DNA of 12,827 bases from Oscillospiraceae bacterium (GTDB lineage Bacteria > Bacillota > Clostridia > Oscillospirales > Ruminococcaceae), in the NCBI GenBank assembly GCA_020024475.1, contig JAHHTS010000060.1:1-12827 (forward strand), in the 5' to 3' direction. Position numbers and translations under genes: made by a program. Shown here in pieces: positions 6,285-12,762 of the stretch (within the stretch, counting starts at the first letter, position 1; every line of letters starts with the position of its first letter). The notes under the pieces are model-generated. The model was not told where the DNA came from, ran no database searches, and saw only the letters and a list, made by a program, of their open reading frames with translations.

Positions 6285-7274
6285 ATGCTTAAAAATCTGC
6301 TTAAAAAAAATAAAAAAACAACTTCATCAATTAGATATATATTACCAGTAGAAAAGGAAAGTATAGTACTTTTAGAGTCAGTCGATAATGCAAAAAAAGA
6401 AATGGACGATTTTTATGTACGACTTTTGGAAGAAAATCTTGATAAAGAAGCTGAAGCCAAAGCGGAGTCACTTAAAAGAGCTTATTCAAACATTTCTAAA
6501 GCATCATCACAGATATATGTTGTACAAGACGAATTGCGTGGTCGTCTTCACGACCTAAAGCAACGGAAAAATAAGAATAAATTTGTTTGTGCACCTGCTA
6601 ATGCAATAATTGATTTAAAGGAAAAACAGTCAAACCATTTTGCAAGTGGACTTAATATGTATAAGTTGCTTATAGTGTGTTTTTTAGGAAGTTTTTGTGG
6701 AGTTATAATTGAAATGCTATGGTGTCTAGTGAAAAATGGATATGTTGAGAGCAGAGCAGGGCTTGTTTATGGACCTTTTAATTTACTATATGGCGTAGGT
6801 GCAGTTGTTCTCACTGTTTGTTTATATAAATACCGAAATAGAAGTGAATGGGTTTCATTTTTAGGAGGCATCGTTGTAGGAAGCGTTGTAGAATATGTTT
6901 GCTCATGGATACAGGAATTTTTGTTTGGTACAAGATCATGGGATTATAGTCATCTGCCATTTAATTTAAACGGCAGAATTTGTCTGCTATATTCTATATT
7001 TTGGGGCTTCTTGGGGGTATTATGGATCAAAAATATTTACCCAAGAATGGCTAGATTTATTTTACATATTCCAGATAAAACAGGTAAAATAGCAACATGG
7101 GTACTAGTGGCATTTTTTGCTGTGAATATAACTATGTCTAGCGTTTCGGTTTTTCGTTGGTCACAAAGAAATATGGGAATAGCACCTTCAAATATTTTTT
7201 GGGAAAAGATTGATCAAAGATTTCCAGATGAAAGAATGGAAAAAATATATGCAAATATGACCTTTTCAAGATAA
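6285..7274 (+). CDS. PF06541 (CmpB/DUF1113) putative ABC-transporter type IV membrane protein
   Basis: Membrane protein of 329 residues with a charged, helical, probably coiled-coil N-terminal part (about 20-105) and then hydrophobic spans forming the PF06541 domain: FLGSFCGVIIEMLWCLVKNG, ESRAGLVYGPFNLLYGVGA, GSVVEYVCSWIQEFLF, then the hallmark SWDYSHLPFNLNGRICL followed by a last pair of spans and a short C-terminal tail. Pfam calls the family a putative ABC-transporter type IV; no ATPase gene is nearby and transport has not been shown here. ATG 6285 is preferred because GAGGT lies at 6270-6274, 10 bp upstream; a GTG at 6237 would add 16 residues but has no ribosome site and is about 8 nt from the predicted transcript start. 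It is transcribed away from the CrtO-like gene across the 42 bp palindrome and ends at its own terminator. Confidence 0.82.
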   Translation: MLKNLLKKNKKTTSSIRYILPVEKESIVLLESVDNAKKEMDDFYVRLLEENLDKEAEAKAESLKRAYSNISKASSQIYVVQDELRGRLHDLKQRKNKNKFVCAPANAIIDLKEKQSNHFASGLNMYKLLIVCFLGSFCGVIIEMLWCLVKNGYVESRAGLVYGPFNLLYGVGAVVLTVCLYKYRNRSEWVSFLGGIVVGSVVEYVCSWIQEFLFGTRSWDYSHLPFNLNGRICLLYSIFWGFLGVLWIKNIYPRMARFILHIPDKTGKIATWVLVAFFAVNITMSSVSVFRWSQRNMGIAPSNIFWEKIDQRFPDERMEKIYANMTFSR

Positions 7275-7281
7275 TATTATC

Positions 7282-7316
7282 AAGTGGCAGACCCTTCTAA
7301 ATACTGCCACTTTTAT
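7282..7316 (+). terminator. Terminator after the PF06541 gene
   Basis: A 9 bp stem, aagtggcag (7282-7290) with ctgccactt (7304-7312), a 13 nt loop, then TTTTATTTATT. It starts 8 bp after the stop codon. Confidence 0.8.
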
Positions 7317-7466
7317 TTATTGAATTATAAAAATAAACAATAATAGCATTAAAAAATATAGGTTTTATATTTATTTTTACATGAATATAAATATATATGT
7401 ATTTATTACTACAATTTGCACAGATTGTAGTTGTTTTGTGGCTAAATCTATGTAATATTTGCAATA

Positions 7467-7495
7467 TTGACCTTTTTAAAAAAAAGTATTATCAT
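7467..7495 (+). promoter_or_regulatory. Sigma-A-type promoter of the MATE gene
   Basis: TTGACC at 7467-7472 and TATCAT at 7490-7495 are separated by 17 bp, each 5 of 6 matches to consensus. The start would be near 7502, leaving a leader of about 85 nt that contains the terminator-like hairpin. Confidence 0.6.
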
Positions 7496-7524
7496 TCATA
7501 CTTGTAATAACAAATTATTATAAG

Positions 7525-7559
7525 CCTTTGATTGATTTAAAATCGGTCATTGGTTTTTT
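7525..7559 (+). terminator. Terminator-like hairpin in the MATE leader (possible attenuator)
   Basis: GATTGAT (7530-7536) pairs with ATCGGTC (7542-7548) using two G-U pairs, extended by T7529-A7549 and, beyond a 2x2 mismatch, CC-GG; TTTTTT follows at 7554-7559. It lies between promoter and start codon, where it could stop transcription before the gene. A competing antiterminator fold is not obvious to me. Confidence 0.45.
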
Positions 7560-7586
7560 ATTTACTAAATTTTAAGGAGGTATATC

Positions 7587-8945
7587 ATGAAACAAAATAA
7601 CATTTTGCAAGGTAATATATATAAAAATATAATGATGTTTTTTATGCCTATATGGTTTGGAACTTTTTTTCAGCAGTTGTATAATACAGCTGATGCCGTT
7701 ATTGTTGGTAACTTTGTAGGCAAGGAAGCTCTTGCTGCTGTTGGTGGCTCTACTGCTACTATAATAAATCTTATGGTAGGATTTTTTGTAGGACTTTCTT
7801 CTGGGGCGAGTGTTGTTATCGCCCAGTATTTTGGCAGCCATAATATTGAAAAAACTAATGAAGCTATACATACTTCAATAGCCATTGCAATTGCAGGTGG
7901 ACTTTTACTTATGCTTATAGGTATTCCTTTTTCGCCTATGTTTCTAGAAGCAATGGGAACACCAAGTGACATACTTACTTATTCAGTCACTTATATACGC
8001 ATTTATTTTTGCGGTGCTATTTTTAATCTTATTTATAATATAGGCAGCGGTGTTTTGCGTGCCATGGGAGACAGTAAAAATCCTTTATATTTTCTTATAA
8101 TTGCTAGTATTGTAAATATCATTCTTGATATTATTTTTGTTGTGTTCTTCAATATGGGTGTTATGGGTGTAGGTATTGCAACAGTTCTTTCGCAAGTTGT
8201 AAGTTCTATTCTTGTCATAATAGCACTCAAAAAACTCCCATATGAATTAAGTCTTGAGTATTCAAAGATTAAATTAAAAAATGGTATGATAAGCGAAATA
8301 TTCGAAATTGGCATTCCTAGCGGATTACAATCAATAATGTTCTCACTTTCTAATATTATAATCATGTCCAGTATAAATGCATTTGGTACAGACACAGTTG
8401 CAGCATGGACAGCTTATGGTAAAATTGATGCTATATTGTGGATGACAATGAGTTCATTTGGTATTTCTGCAACAACATTTGTAAGTCAGAACTTCGGTGC
8501 TAAGAATTTTAAAAGAATGAAACAATCTATTAAAGCATGCAATATTCTTGCTATTGTTACATCGATTATTCTAACTACAATTTTGATGATTTATTATAAA
8601 CAGTTATTCCAGGTATTTACAAAAGATGAGGAAGTTATTAGGGTTGGTGCTGAAATGGTTAAAATCATGGCTCCAGCATACTTCACATTTGTATTTATTG
8701 AAAACCTTTCTGGTGCAATGCGTGGTGTAGGGGATAGTGTTATTCCAACAATAATCACCATTATGGGAATATGTATTTTCCGTGTTGTGTGGATAATTTT
8801 TGTTCTTCCGCTTCATAATACTTTACAAGTTGCTTTATATAGTTATCCTATATCATGGGTAGCTACAGCGGGGGCATTCCTTGTTTACTATAAATTTGGC
8901 AGTTGGTTTAAACGCTCATGTGTAAAAAAGGGCTATGAATTTTAG
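7587..8945 (+). CDS. MATE family multidrug/toxin efflux transporter
   Basis: Integral membrane antiporter of 452 residues, the usual MATE length (about 450), with 12 predicted spans in two homologous halves (MatE domains at about 17-177 and 240-400). Proteins of this family export cationic drugs or metabolites using a sodium or proton gradient. Family features include the start FFMPIWFGTFFQQLYNTADA, VIVGNFVGKEALAAVGG, SSGASVVIAQYFGS and, opening the second half, EIGIPSGLQSIMFSLSN followed by FVSQNFGAKN. The best matching subgroup is the clostridial NorM/DinF-like one; substrate cannot be read from sequence. The start is firm: AAGGAGG lies at 7574-7580, 6 bp before the ATG. It forms a single-gene unit with its own promoter, a possible attenuator and a strong terminator. 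It resembles ordinary chromosomal cargo; no phage link is visible. Confidence 0.95.
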   Translation: MKQNNILQGNIYKNIMMFFMPIWFGTFFQQLYNTADAVIVGNFVGKEALAAVGGSTATIINLMVGFFVGLSSGASVVIAQYFGSHNIEKTNEAIHTSIAIAIAGGLLLMLIGIPFSPMFLEAMGTPSDILTYSVTYIRIYFCGAIFNLIYNIGSGVLRAMGDSKNPLYFLIIASIVNIILDIIFVVFFNMGVMGVGIATVLSQVVSSILVIIALKKLPYELSLEYSKIKLKNGMISEIFEIGIPSGLQSIMFSLSNIIIMSSINAFGTDTVAAWTAYGKIDAILWMTMSSFGISATTFVSQNFGAKNFKRMKQSIKACNILAIVTSIILTTILMIYYKQLFQVFTKDEEVIRVGAEMVKIMAPAYFTFVFIENLSGAMRGVGDSVIPTIITIMGICIFRVVWIIFVLPLHNTLQVALYSYPISWVATAGAFLVYYKFGSWFKRSCVKKGYEF

Positions 8946-8958
8946 AAAATAAAATTAT

Positions 8959-8993
8959 AAAAGCACTCTCAATTAGTTGAGAGTGCTTTTTTT
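8959..8993. terminator. Strong terminator after the MATE gene, overlapping the end of the convergent ORF
   Basis: A perfect 14 bp stem, aaaagcactctcaa (8959-8972) with ttgagagtgctttt (8977-8990), a 4 nt loop and TTT after. In the opposite direction it lies over the last codons and stop of the leftward small ORF. Confidence 0.9.
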
Positions 8994-9242
8994 AACACAT
9001 TCTATAATCATATCTATAATTTTGTCTTTTTGCCATACAGGGCAATTTAATTCTTTAATATAGTTGTATATGGCAGTGGCGTGTATATTAGCCATTTTAA
9101 CAGATAATTTATCTTTGTCATTTTTGTCACTTGGATAATAAACAACTATATTGTTTAAATTTTGCTTTTTTATGCTATCACCCCAAATATTTAAACTATA
9201 AATAATATATATGAAAAAATATTTTAAATATTCAAACAGCAT
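8973..9242 (-). CDS. Small hypothetical protein between MATE and recombinase genes
   Basis: ORF of 89 residues that I do not recognise. The first 20 residues are hydrophobic and aromatic (LFEYLKYFFIYIIYSLNIW); the rest is soluble-looking, with VVYYPSDKNDKDKLSVKM followed by a probable helix pair (ANIHATAIYNYIKELN, then KDKIIDMIIECVKK). No clear ribosome site precedes ATG 9242; an internal ATG at 9098 would leave a 41-residue helical protein but also lacks one, so the start is uncertain. Its last six sense codons and stop fall inside the MATE terminator. It is divergent from the recombinase with 64 bp between. In Clostridioides difficile a small skin-encoded protein acts as the recombination directionality factor; position and size make this ORF a candidate here, without sequence proof. 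It may also be non-coding. Confidence 0.5.
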   Translation of the reverse strand: MLFEYLKYFFIYIIYSLNIWGDSIKKQNLNNIVVYYPSDKNDKDKLSVKMANIHATAIYNYIKELNCPVWQKDKIIDMIIECVKKSTLN

Positions 9243-9258
9243 TTTGATAATTAAATTT

Positions 9259-9288
9259 TCATATTTATTAATTATATAATCATAACTT
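9259..9288 (+). promoter_or_regulatory. Candidate sigma-E-type promoter of the recombinase
   Basis: TCATATT at 9259-9265 matches KMATATT at 7 of 7 positions; CATAACTT at 9281-9288 matches CATACAHT at 6 of 8 after 15 bp. Mother-cell sigma-E control is known for B. subtilis spoIVCA. The predicted start (about 9295) is very close to the ribosome site GAAGGG at 9294-9299, which weakens the call. Confidence 0.5.
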
Positions 9289-9306
9289 AATTAGAAGGGC
9301 TAGAAA

Positions 9307-10938
9307 ATGAATAAAAATGATGACTTCATAGCTGTTTATTCACGAAAATCAAAATTTACAGGTAAAGGTGAAAGTGTAGAAAATCAAATAGAGTTTTGTA
9401 AAGAATACATAAGATGTAATTATGGAGAGAAATATTATGAGAAAATAATAATATATGAAGATGAGGGCTTTTCTGGAGGCGATTTGAATAGGCCAGGCTT
9501 TAAGAAAATGATGAAAGAAGCACATAAAAGAAAATTTAAAGCTATACTGGTATATCGATTAGACCGTATAAGCCGTAATATAAGTGATTTTTCTGGACTA
9601 ATAGAAGAACTCTCTAGATTGAATATTGATTTTATTTCAATTAAAGAGCAATTTGATACAAGTACTCCACTTGGTAGAGCAATGATGTATATTGCTTCGA
9701 TTTTTTCACAATTAGAAAGGGAAACTATTGCTGAGCGAATTAGAGATAATATGCATGAATTAGCGAAAACAGGTAGATGGCTTGGCGGAGTAACCCCAAC
9801 TGGATATAGCTCTGAAAGTGTCAAGAATATAACTATTGAAGGGAAAATAAAGAAGTCATGTAAGCTTAAAATTATTCCTAAAGAGGCTGAAATAGTAAAA
9901 ATAATCTATAAATTATTTCATGAAAATCATTCTTTAACAGATACCGAATCAGAGCTTATGAAAATAGGTATTATTACTAAAAATGGAAAATATTATACAA
10001 GATTTTCTATAAAGGCTATTTTACAAAATCCTGTTTATCTCATAGCCGATAAACAAGCGTTTAAATATTTTGACAACATGGGAGTAGAATTGTTTTCAAA
10101 TATTGAAAAATTCGATGGATATCATGGTATAATGGCATATAACAGAACATTACAACAGAAAGGAAAATCTACTGTTTATTTGTCCATGAATGAATGGATA
10201 GTCGCTGTTGGTGAGCATAAAGGTATTATTCCAAGTAATATTTGGATAGAAGTTCAAAATATTTTGGAAGAGAATAGGAATAAGTCTTATCATAGACCTA
10301 GAAAAAACCAATCTCTTCTTACTGGAAGTTTATATTGTAAGTGTGGAAGCAGAATGTATGCAAAATCAAATAAAAATTTATTAAATTATACATACATTTG
10401 TAATTTAAAAAATCGTAGTAAGAAAAACTTGTGTGATAATAAAAATCTAAATGGGAATTTATTAGATAAAGTTGTTATTGATGAAATAAAGAAGATAAAT
10501 GAATCCTCAGATGATTTTATAAATCGGATGGAAAGGATGAGAGAGTTTTATAAATGGGATTGTATGATTTACGAAGAAAAAACATTTGAGCTGAAACAAA
10601 AGGAAACGAAAATAGAAAGTAAAATAAATTCGCTGGTAGATTCATTGGTTACAACAGATAGTAAAATGACAAAGTTAAGTGTAGAACATCGTATTGAAGA
10701 ATTGAATATTGAACTTATATTTATTAAAAAAAATATTGTTGAATTTGAAAATAAAGCTAAAAATAACGTTATTGATGAGTTGGAAATTGAAAAAATTAAA
10801 AATACTCTATTAGATATAACAAAAGTTATTGATATAATGAAAATTGATGAAAAGAGAAATTTGATAAAATCTATTATAAGAAAAGTTATTTGGGATGGAA
10901 AAACTGTACATATTATGTTTCAAAATAGCCAAGAATAG
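9307..10938 (+). CDS. spoIVCA: Large serine recombinase of the skin element (SpoIVCA type)
   Basis: Site-specific recombinase of 543 residues (B. subtilis SpoIVCA has about 500) expected to excise the element and rebuild sigK. The N-terminal resolvase domain (about 7-155) has VYSRKS with S15 in the nucleophile position of Y-x-R-x-S, SVENQIEFC, YEDEGFSGGDLNRPGF, the RLDRISR motif and FSQLERETIAERIRDN. The recombinase domain (about 165-300) starts at TPTGYSS. A zinc ribbon follows with C344, C346, C365 and C376, then a long charged coiled coil (about 405-515) and a C-terminal VIWDGKTVHIMF strand pair, typical of this class. GAAGGG at 9294-9299 sets the ATG. It reads in the same direction as sigK, with a candidate sigma-E promoter and its stop 53 bp before the sigK C-half. 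No frame damage or missing catalytic residue is seen, so the enzyme should be active. Confidence 0.95.
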   Translation: MNKNDDFIAVYSRKSKFTGKGESVENQIEFCKEYIRCNYGEKYYEKIIIYEDEGFSGGDLNRPGFKKMMKEAHKRKFKAILVYRLDRISRNISDFSGLIEELSRLNIDFISIKEQFDTSTPLGRAMMYIASIFSQLERETIAERIRDNMHELAKTGRWLGGVTPTGYSSESVKNITIEGKIKKSCKLKIIPKEAEIVKIIYKLFHENHSLTDTESELMKIGIITKNGKYYTRFSIKAILQNPVYLIADKQAFKYFDNMGVELFSNIEKFDGYHGIMAYNRTLQQKGKSTVYLSMNEWIVAVGEHKGIIPSNIWIEVQNILEENRNKSYHRPRKNQSLLTGSLYCKCGSRMYAKSNKNLLNYTYICNLKNRSKKNLCDNKNLNGNLLDKVVIDEIKKINESSDDFINRMERMREFYKWDCMIYEEKTFELKQKETKIESKINSLVDSLVTTDSKMTKLSVEHRIEELNIELIFIKKNIVEFENKAKNNVIDELEIEKIKNTLLDITKVIDIMKIDEKRNLIKSIIRKVIWDGKTVHIMFQNSQE

Positions 10939-10968
10939 AAATATAATACTAATAGATAAATTAGAAGT

Positions 10969-10990
10969 TTAGCATATAATGCTAATTTTA
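10969..10990 (+). terminator. Weak terminator after the recombinase
   Basis: A 7 bp stem, ttagcat (10969-10975) with atgctaa (10979-10985), a 3 nt loop and TTTTA after. It is short and AT-rich, so termination is uncertain. It overlaps the first base of the 19 bp left arm of the reconstructed attP and may serve recombination rather than transcription. Confidence 0.45.
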
Positions 10991-11024
10991 TGTGATGATA
11001 GCAAATGAGATACTAATGTCATTT
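10985..11024 (+). other. Right recombination junction of the skin element (attR)
   Basis: Carries the second copy of aaatg at 11003-11007 with the proposed crossover AA at 11004-11005. Bases up to 11003 belong to the element, those from 11006 to sigK. The arm attttatgtgatgatagca (10985-11003) is complementary to 2843-2861 at 16 of 19 positions. Confidence 0.8.
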
Positions 11025-11369
11025 AGAAAACAAAAGTCAAATGAAAATTTAATTTCGTTAGAAGAAACGTTGGATGTAAATAATAATGAAAGTAATTTAT
11101 CTTTAAAGGATAGTTTGCAAGATGATTTCGAAATAGAAGAATTTTGTGAAAAGAAAGAGAATCGGCGTGAGGTTTTTAATCTTATTACTAGTCAGCTTGA
11201 GGGAAGAGAAAGACAAATAATTATTTTGCGTTATGGTATAGGTAATAATCCACCAATGACTCAACAGCAAGTATGTGAAATACTTGGAATCAGCAGAAGT
11301 TATGTTTCTCGCCTTGAGACAAAAGCTTTAGGCGTATTGAGAAAGTCGCTTACAGAAGCGTATAAATAA
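10992..11369 (+). CDS. sigK: RNA polymerase sigma-K, C-terminal half (interrupted by skin element)
   Basis: Second half of sigma-K (spoIIIC part in B. subtilis), containing regions 3 and 4. The nominal GTG start at 10992 is only the end of an open frame: the first five codons belong to the element, and no ribosome site precedes it, so it should be translated only after rearrangement. sigK sequence starts at E6 (EILMSFRKQK). An acidic linker rich in E, N and D (about 25-50) leads to region 4: ITSQLEGRERQIIILRYGI, then the helix-turn-helix MTQQQVCEILGISRSYVSRLETKAL, which reads -35 elements and matches the SigK-type ISRSYVSR motif. Joined to the N-half it adds 120 residues, giving 230 in total. 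A two-way terminator follows 3 bp after the stop. Confidence 0.95.
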   Translation: MMIANEILMSFRKQKSNENLISLEETLDVNNNESNLSLKDSLQDDFEIEEFCEKKENRREVFNLITSQLEGRERQIIILRYGIGNNPPMTQQQVCEILGISRSYVSRLETKALGVLRKSLTEAYK

Positions 11370-11372
11370 AAT

Positions 11373-11402
11373 AAAAAGAGCGGCTATAGCCGCTCTTTTT
11401 TT
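11373..11402. terminator. Bidirectional terminator between sigK and the antiporter gene
   Basis: A perfect 12 bp GC-containing stem, aaaaagagcggc (11373-11384) with gccgctcttttt (11389-11400), a tata loop, and T runs on both strands, between convergent genes. Confidence 0.92.
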
Positions 11403-11405
11403 GAA

Positions 11406-12680
11406 TTATGCGTTTGCATTTGCTGCATTTCTTGCGTTTGTCTTGCCTTCTGGATTGATTTCTCCAGCTTTTGTCAAAGCAAATTTTGTAAGAACAGGAC
11501 CGATAAGCTCATAAACAAGAACTGAGAATAGAACAACATTTCTAATGGTTGCACCATCTCCTAGTATTGATGCAGTATGTGCCATACCTAAAGCTACACC
11601 AGCTTGAGGCAGTAAAGTTATACCTAAGTATTTTGTAACATTTTTACTGCATTTGCTCATATGACAGCTTATATTAGAACCGTAGCACTTGCCAAGTGTA
11701 CGAGAAATGATAAATATTATGCCTATCATTAACATTGTTGGATTTTTAAAAATATTTAAATCAAGTTCCGCACCTGAAATAACAAAGAACAAAACGTTCA
11801 GTGGCGAAGTCCATGTATCAACACGCCCCATAAGTTCCTCTGAAAAGTCACATATATTGCAAAAAACAGTACCCGTCATCATACAAACAAGAAGCAGCGA
11901 AAAACCGAATTTAATAGATCCAATTTCAAATTTAAGCATAGAAGCACCCACTGCAAGCATAACGAATGCTACGGATATAGATAAACGCTTACTTTTTGAA
12001 TGGAAGAATTTTTCGATAAGGTAAAGTGCATATCCAATTAGTGAACCCAAAAGTAGTGAAAGTATGATTTCTAGAATAGGTTCAAGGACGATGGCTGTAA
12101 TACTGAAACTTCCATATTCGATAGCCTTAGCAACACCAAATGAAGCCGAGAAGAGAATAAGTCCAACGGCATCATCAATGGCGACAACTAATAACAGAAG
12201 TTTTGTCAGTGGACCTTCTGCTTTGTATTGCTTTACTACCATAAGTGTAGCAGCTGGAGCAGTTGCGGAAGCAATAGCACCTAAGATTATAGCTGCAGGT
12301 AGTGAAATAATTTGAGGATTAGTCAGATGTAACCCGATTAGAACAACATCAACAACAAATGATGTTAGTACAGCTTGCAAAATACCAATTGTTATAGCTT
12401 GTTTACCCATTGTCTTAAGCTGTGAAAGTCTAAATTCATTTCCTATGGCAAATGCTATGAAACCTAGGGCTGTTTGTGATAATATATCGAGTTCTTTTAC
12501 CCGTTCAAAAGTAGAAAAGCCAATTCCGGTTATATTAAGATTGCCAATACAAAAAGGTCCAAGTAGCAACCCTGTTACTAGATAGGCCGTTACTGCTGGA
12601 AGTGCGAATTTTTTTGCGATTCGTGACATCATTAAGCCACTTATGAGGCAAAAAGAGATACAAATAAGATATTTCTCCAT
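11406..12680 (-). CDS. Cation:proton antiporter (CPA2, Na_H_Exchanger domain)
   Basis: Integral membrane antiporter of 424 residues, expected to exchange Na+ or K+ for protons and help control pH and ion balance. Start ATG 12680 is chosen because AAGAGGA lies at 12689-12695, 8 bp upstream; the frame runs open to ATG 12713 without a ribosome site. Around 11-12 hydrophobic spans are present. The unwound-helix segment AIASATAPAATLMVV (about 135-149) and the ion-binding aspartate pair D169-D170 (VVAIDDAVGLI) are typical of the CPA families; LVTGLLLGP near residues 34-42 is the usual first-span motif. It has no C-terminal TrkA domain, unlike KefB or KefC, and ends in an Ala- and Asn-rich tail. It lies outside the element, convergent with sigK, in its own unit with a strong promoter. 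Confidence 0.92.
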   Translation of the reverse strand: MEKYLICISFCLISGLMMSRIAKKFALPAVTAYLVTGLLLGPFCIGNLNITGIGFSTFERVKELDILSQTALGFIAFAIGNEFRLSQLKTMGKQAITIGILQAVLTSFVVDVVLIGLHLTNPQIISLPAAIILGAIASATAPAATLMVVKQYKAEGPLTKLLLLVVAIDDAVGLILFSASFGVAKAIEYGSFSITAIVLEPILEIILSLLLGSLIGYALYLIEKFFHSKSKRLSISVAFVMLAVGASMLKFEIGSIKFGFSLLLVCMMTGTVFCNICDFSEELMGRVDTWTSPLNVLFFVISGAELDLNIFKNPTMLMIGIIFIISRTLGKCYGSNISCHMSKCSKNVTKYLGITLLPQAGVALGMAHTASILGDGATIRNVVLFSVLVYELIGPVLTKFALTKAGEINPEGKTNARNAANANA

Positions 12681-12733
12681 ATAATTATTCCTCTTTTCAA
12701 ATGTAAAAAACATATTTTTTTAATGCGTGTATT

Positions 12734-12762
12734 ATTATACATATAACGTTTTAAATAGTCAA
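12734..12762 (-). promoter_or_regulatory. Strong sigma-A-type promoter of the antiporter gene
   Basis: On the minus strand, TTGACT (plus 12757-12762) and TATAAT (plus 12734-12739, perfect) are separated by 17 bp. Transcription would begin near 12727, leaving a leader of about 47 nt before ATG 12680. Confidence 0.8.

Larger units (their letters stand above)
7313..7586 (+). other. Intergenic region and leader before the MATE gene
   Basis: The gap of 312 bp between genes holds, in order, the upstream terminator, about 90 bp of AT-rich sequence with nothing I recognise, an 8 bp perfect hairpin at 7408-7431 (actacaat/attgtagt, 8 nt loop), the MATE promoter at 7467-7495, a terminator-like hairpin at 7525-7559 and the ribosome site AAGGAGG at 7574-7580. 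No tRNA, small ORF with a ribosome site, or known riboswitch consensus was seen. Confidence 0.5.
2843..11005 (+). mobile_element. Skin-type sigK intervening element, 8,163 bp
   Basis: DNA inserted within sigma region 2.4 of sigK, bounded by the aaatg repeats at 2840-2844 and 11003-11007 and carrying its own large serine recombinase at the right end. Deleting it restores one in-frame 230-residue sigK (2514-2842 joined to 11006-11369). Known elements of this type are prophage-like and are removed only in the mother cell, so the spore lineage keeps them. This one has no phage structural, lysis or replication genes visible; its cargo is tag, a lipid-modifying gene group, a PF06541 membrane protein, a MATE transporter and a small unknown ORF. 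It is either a heavily reduced prophage or a non-phage integrative element. The crossover base pairs are inferred from sequence. Confidence 0.9.

Noticed and set aside
7572..8395. Several minus-strand ORFs (about 99-120 codons) opposite the MATE gene
   Set aside because: All are shadows of the MATE frame with no start signals; composition reflects complementary codons of a membrane protein.
9435..9824. Minus-strand 129-codon ORF opposite the recombinase resolvase domain
   Set aside because: The plus frame carries all serine recombinase catalytic motifs; this is a complementary shadow.
11689..12315. Plus-strand ORFs of 111 and 83 codons opposite the antiporter gene
   Set aside because: They overlap a complete antiporter with its own promoter and ribosome site.
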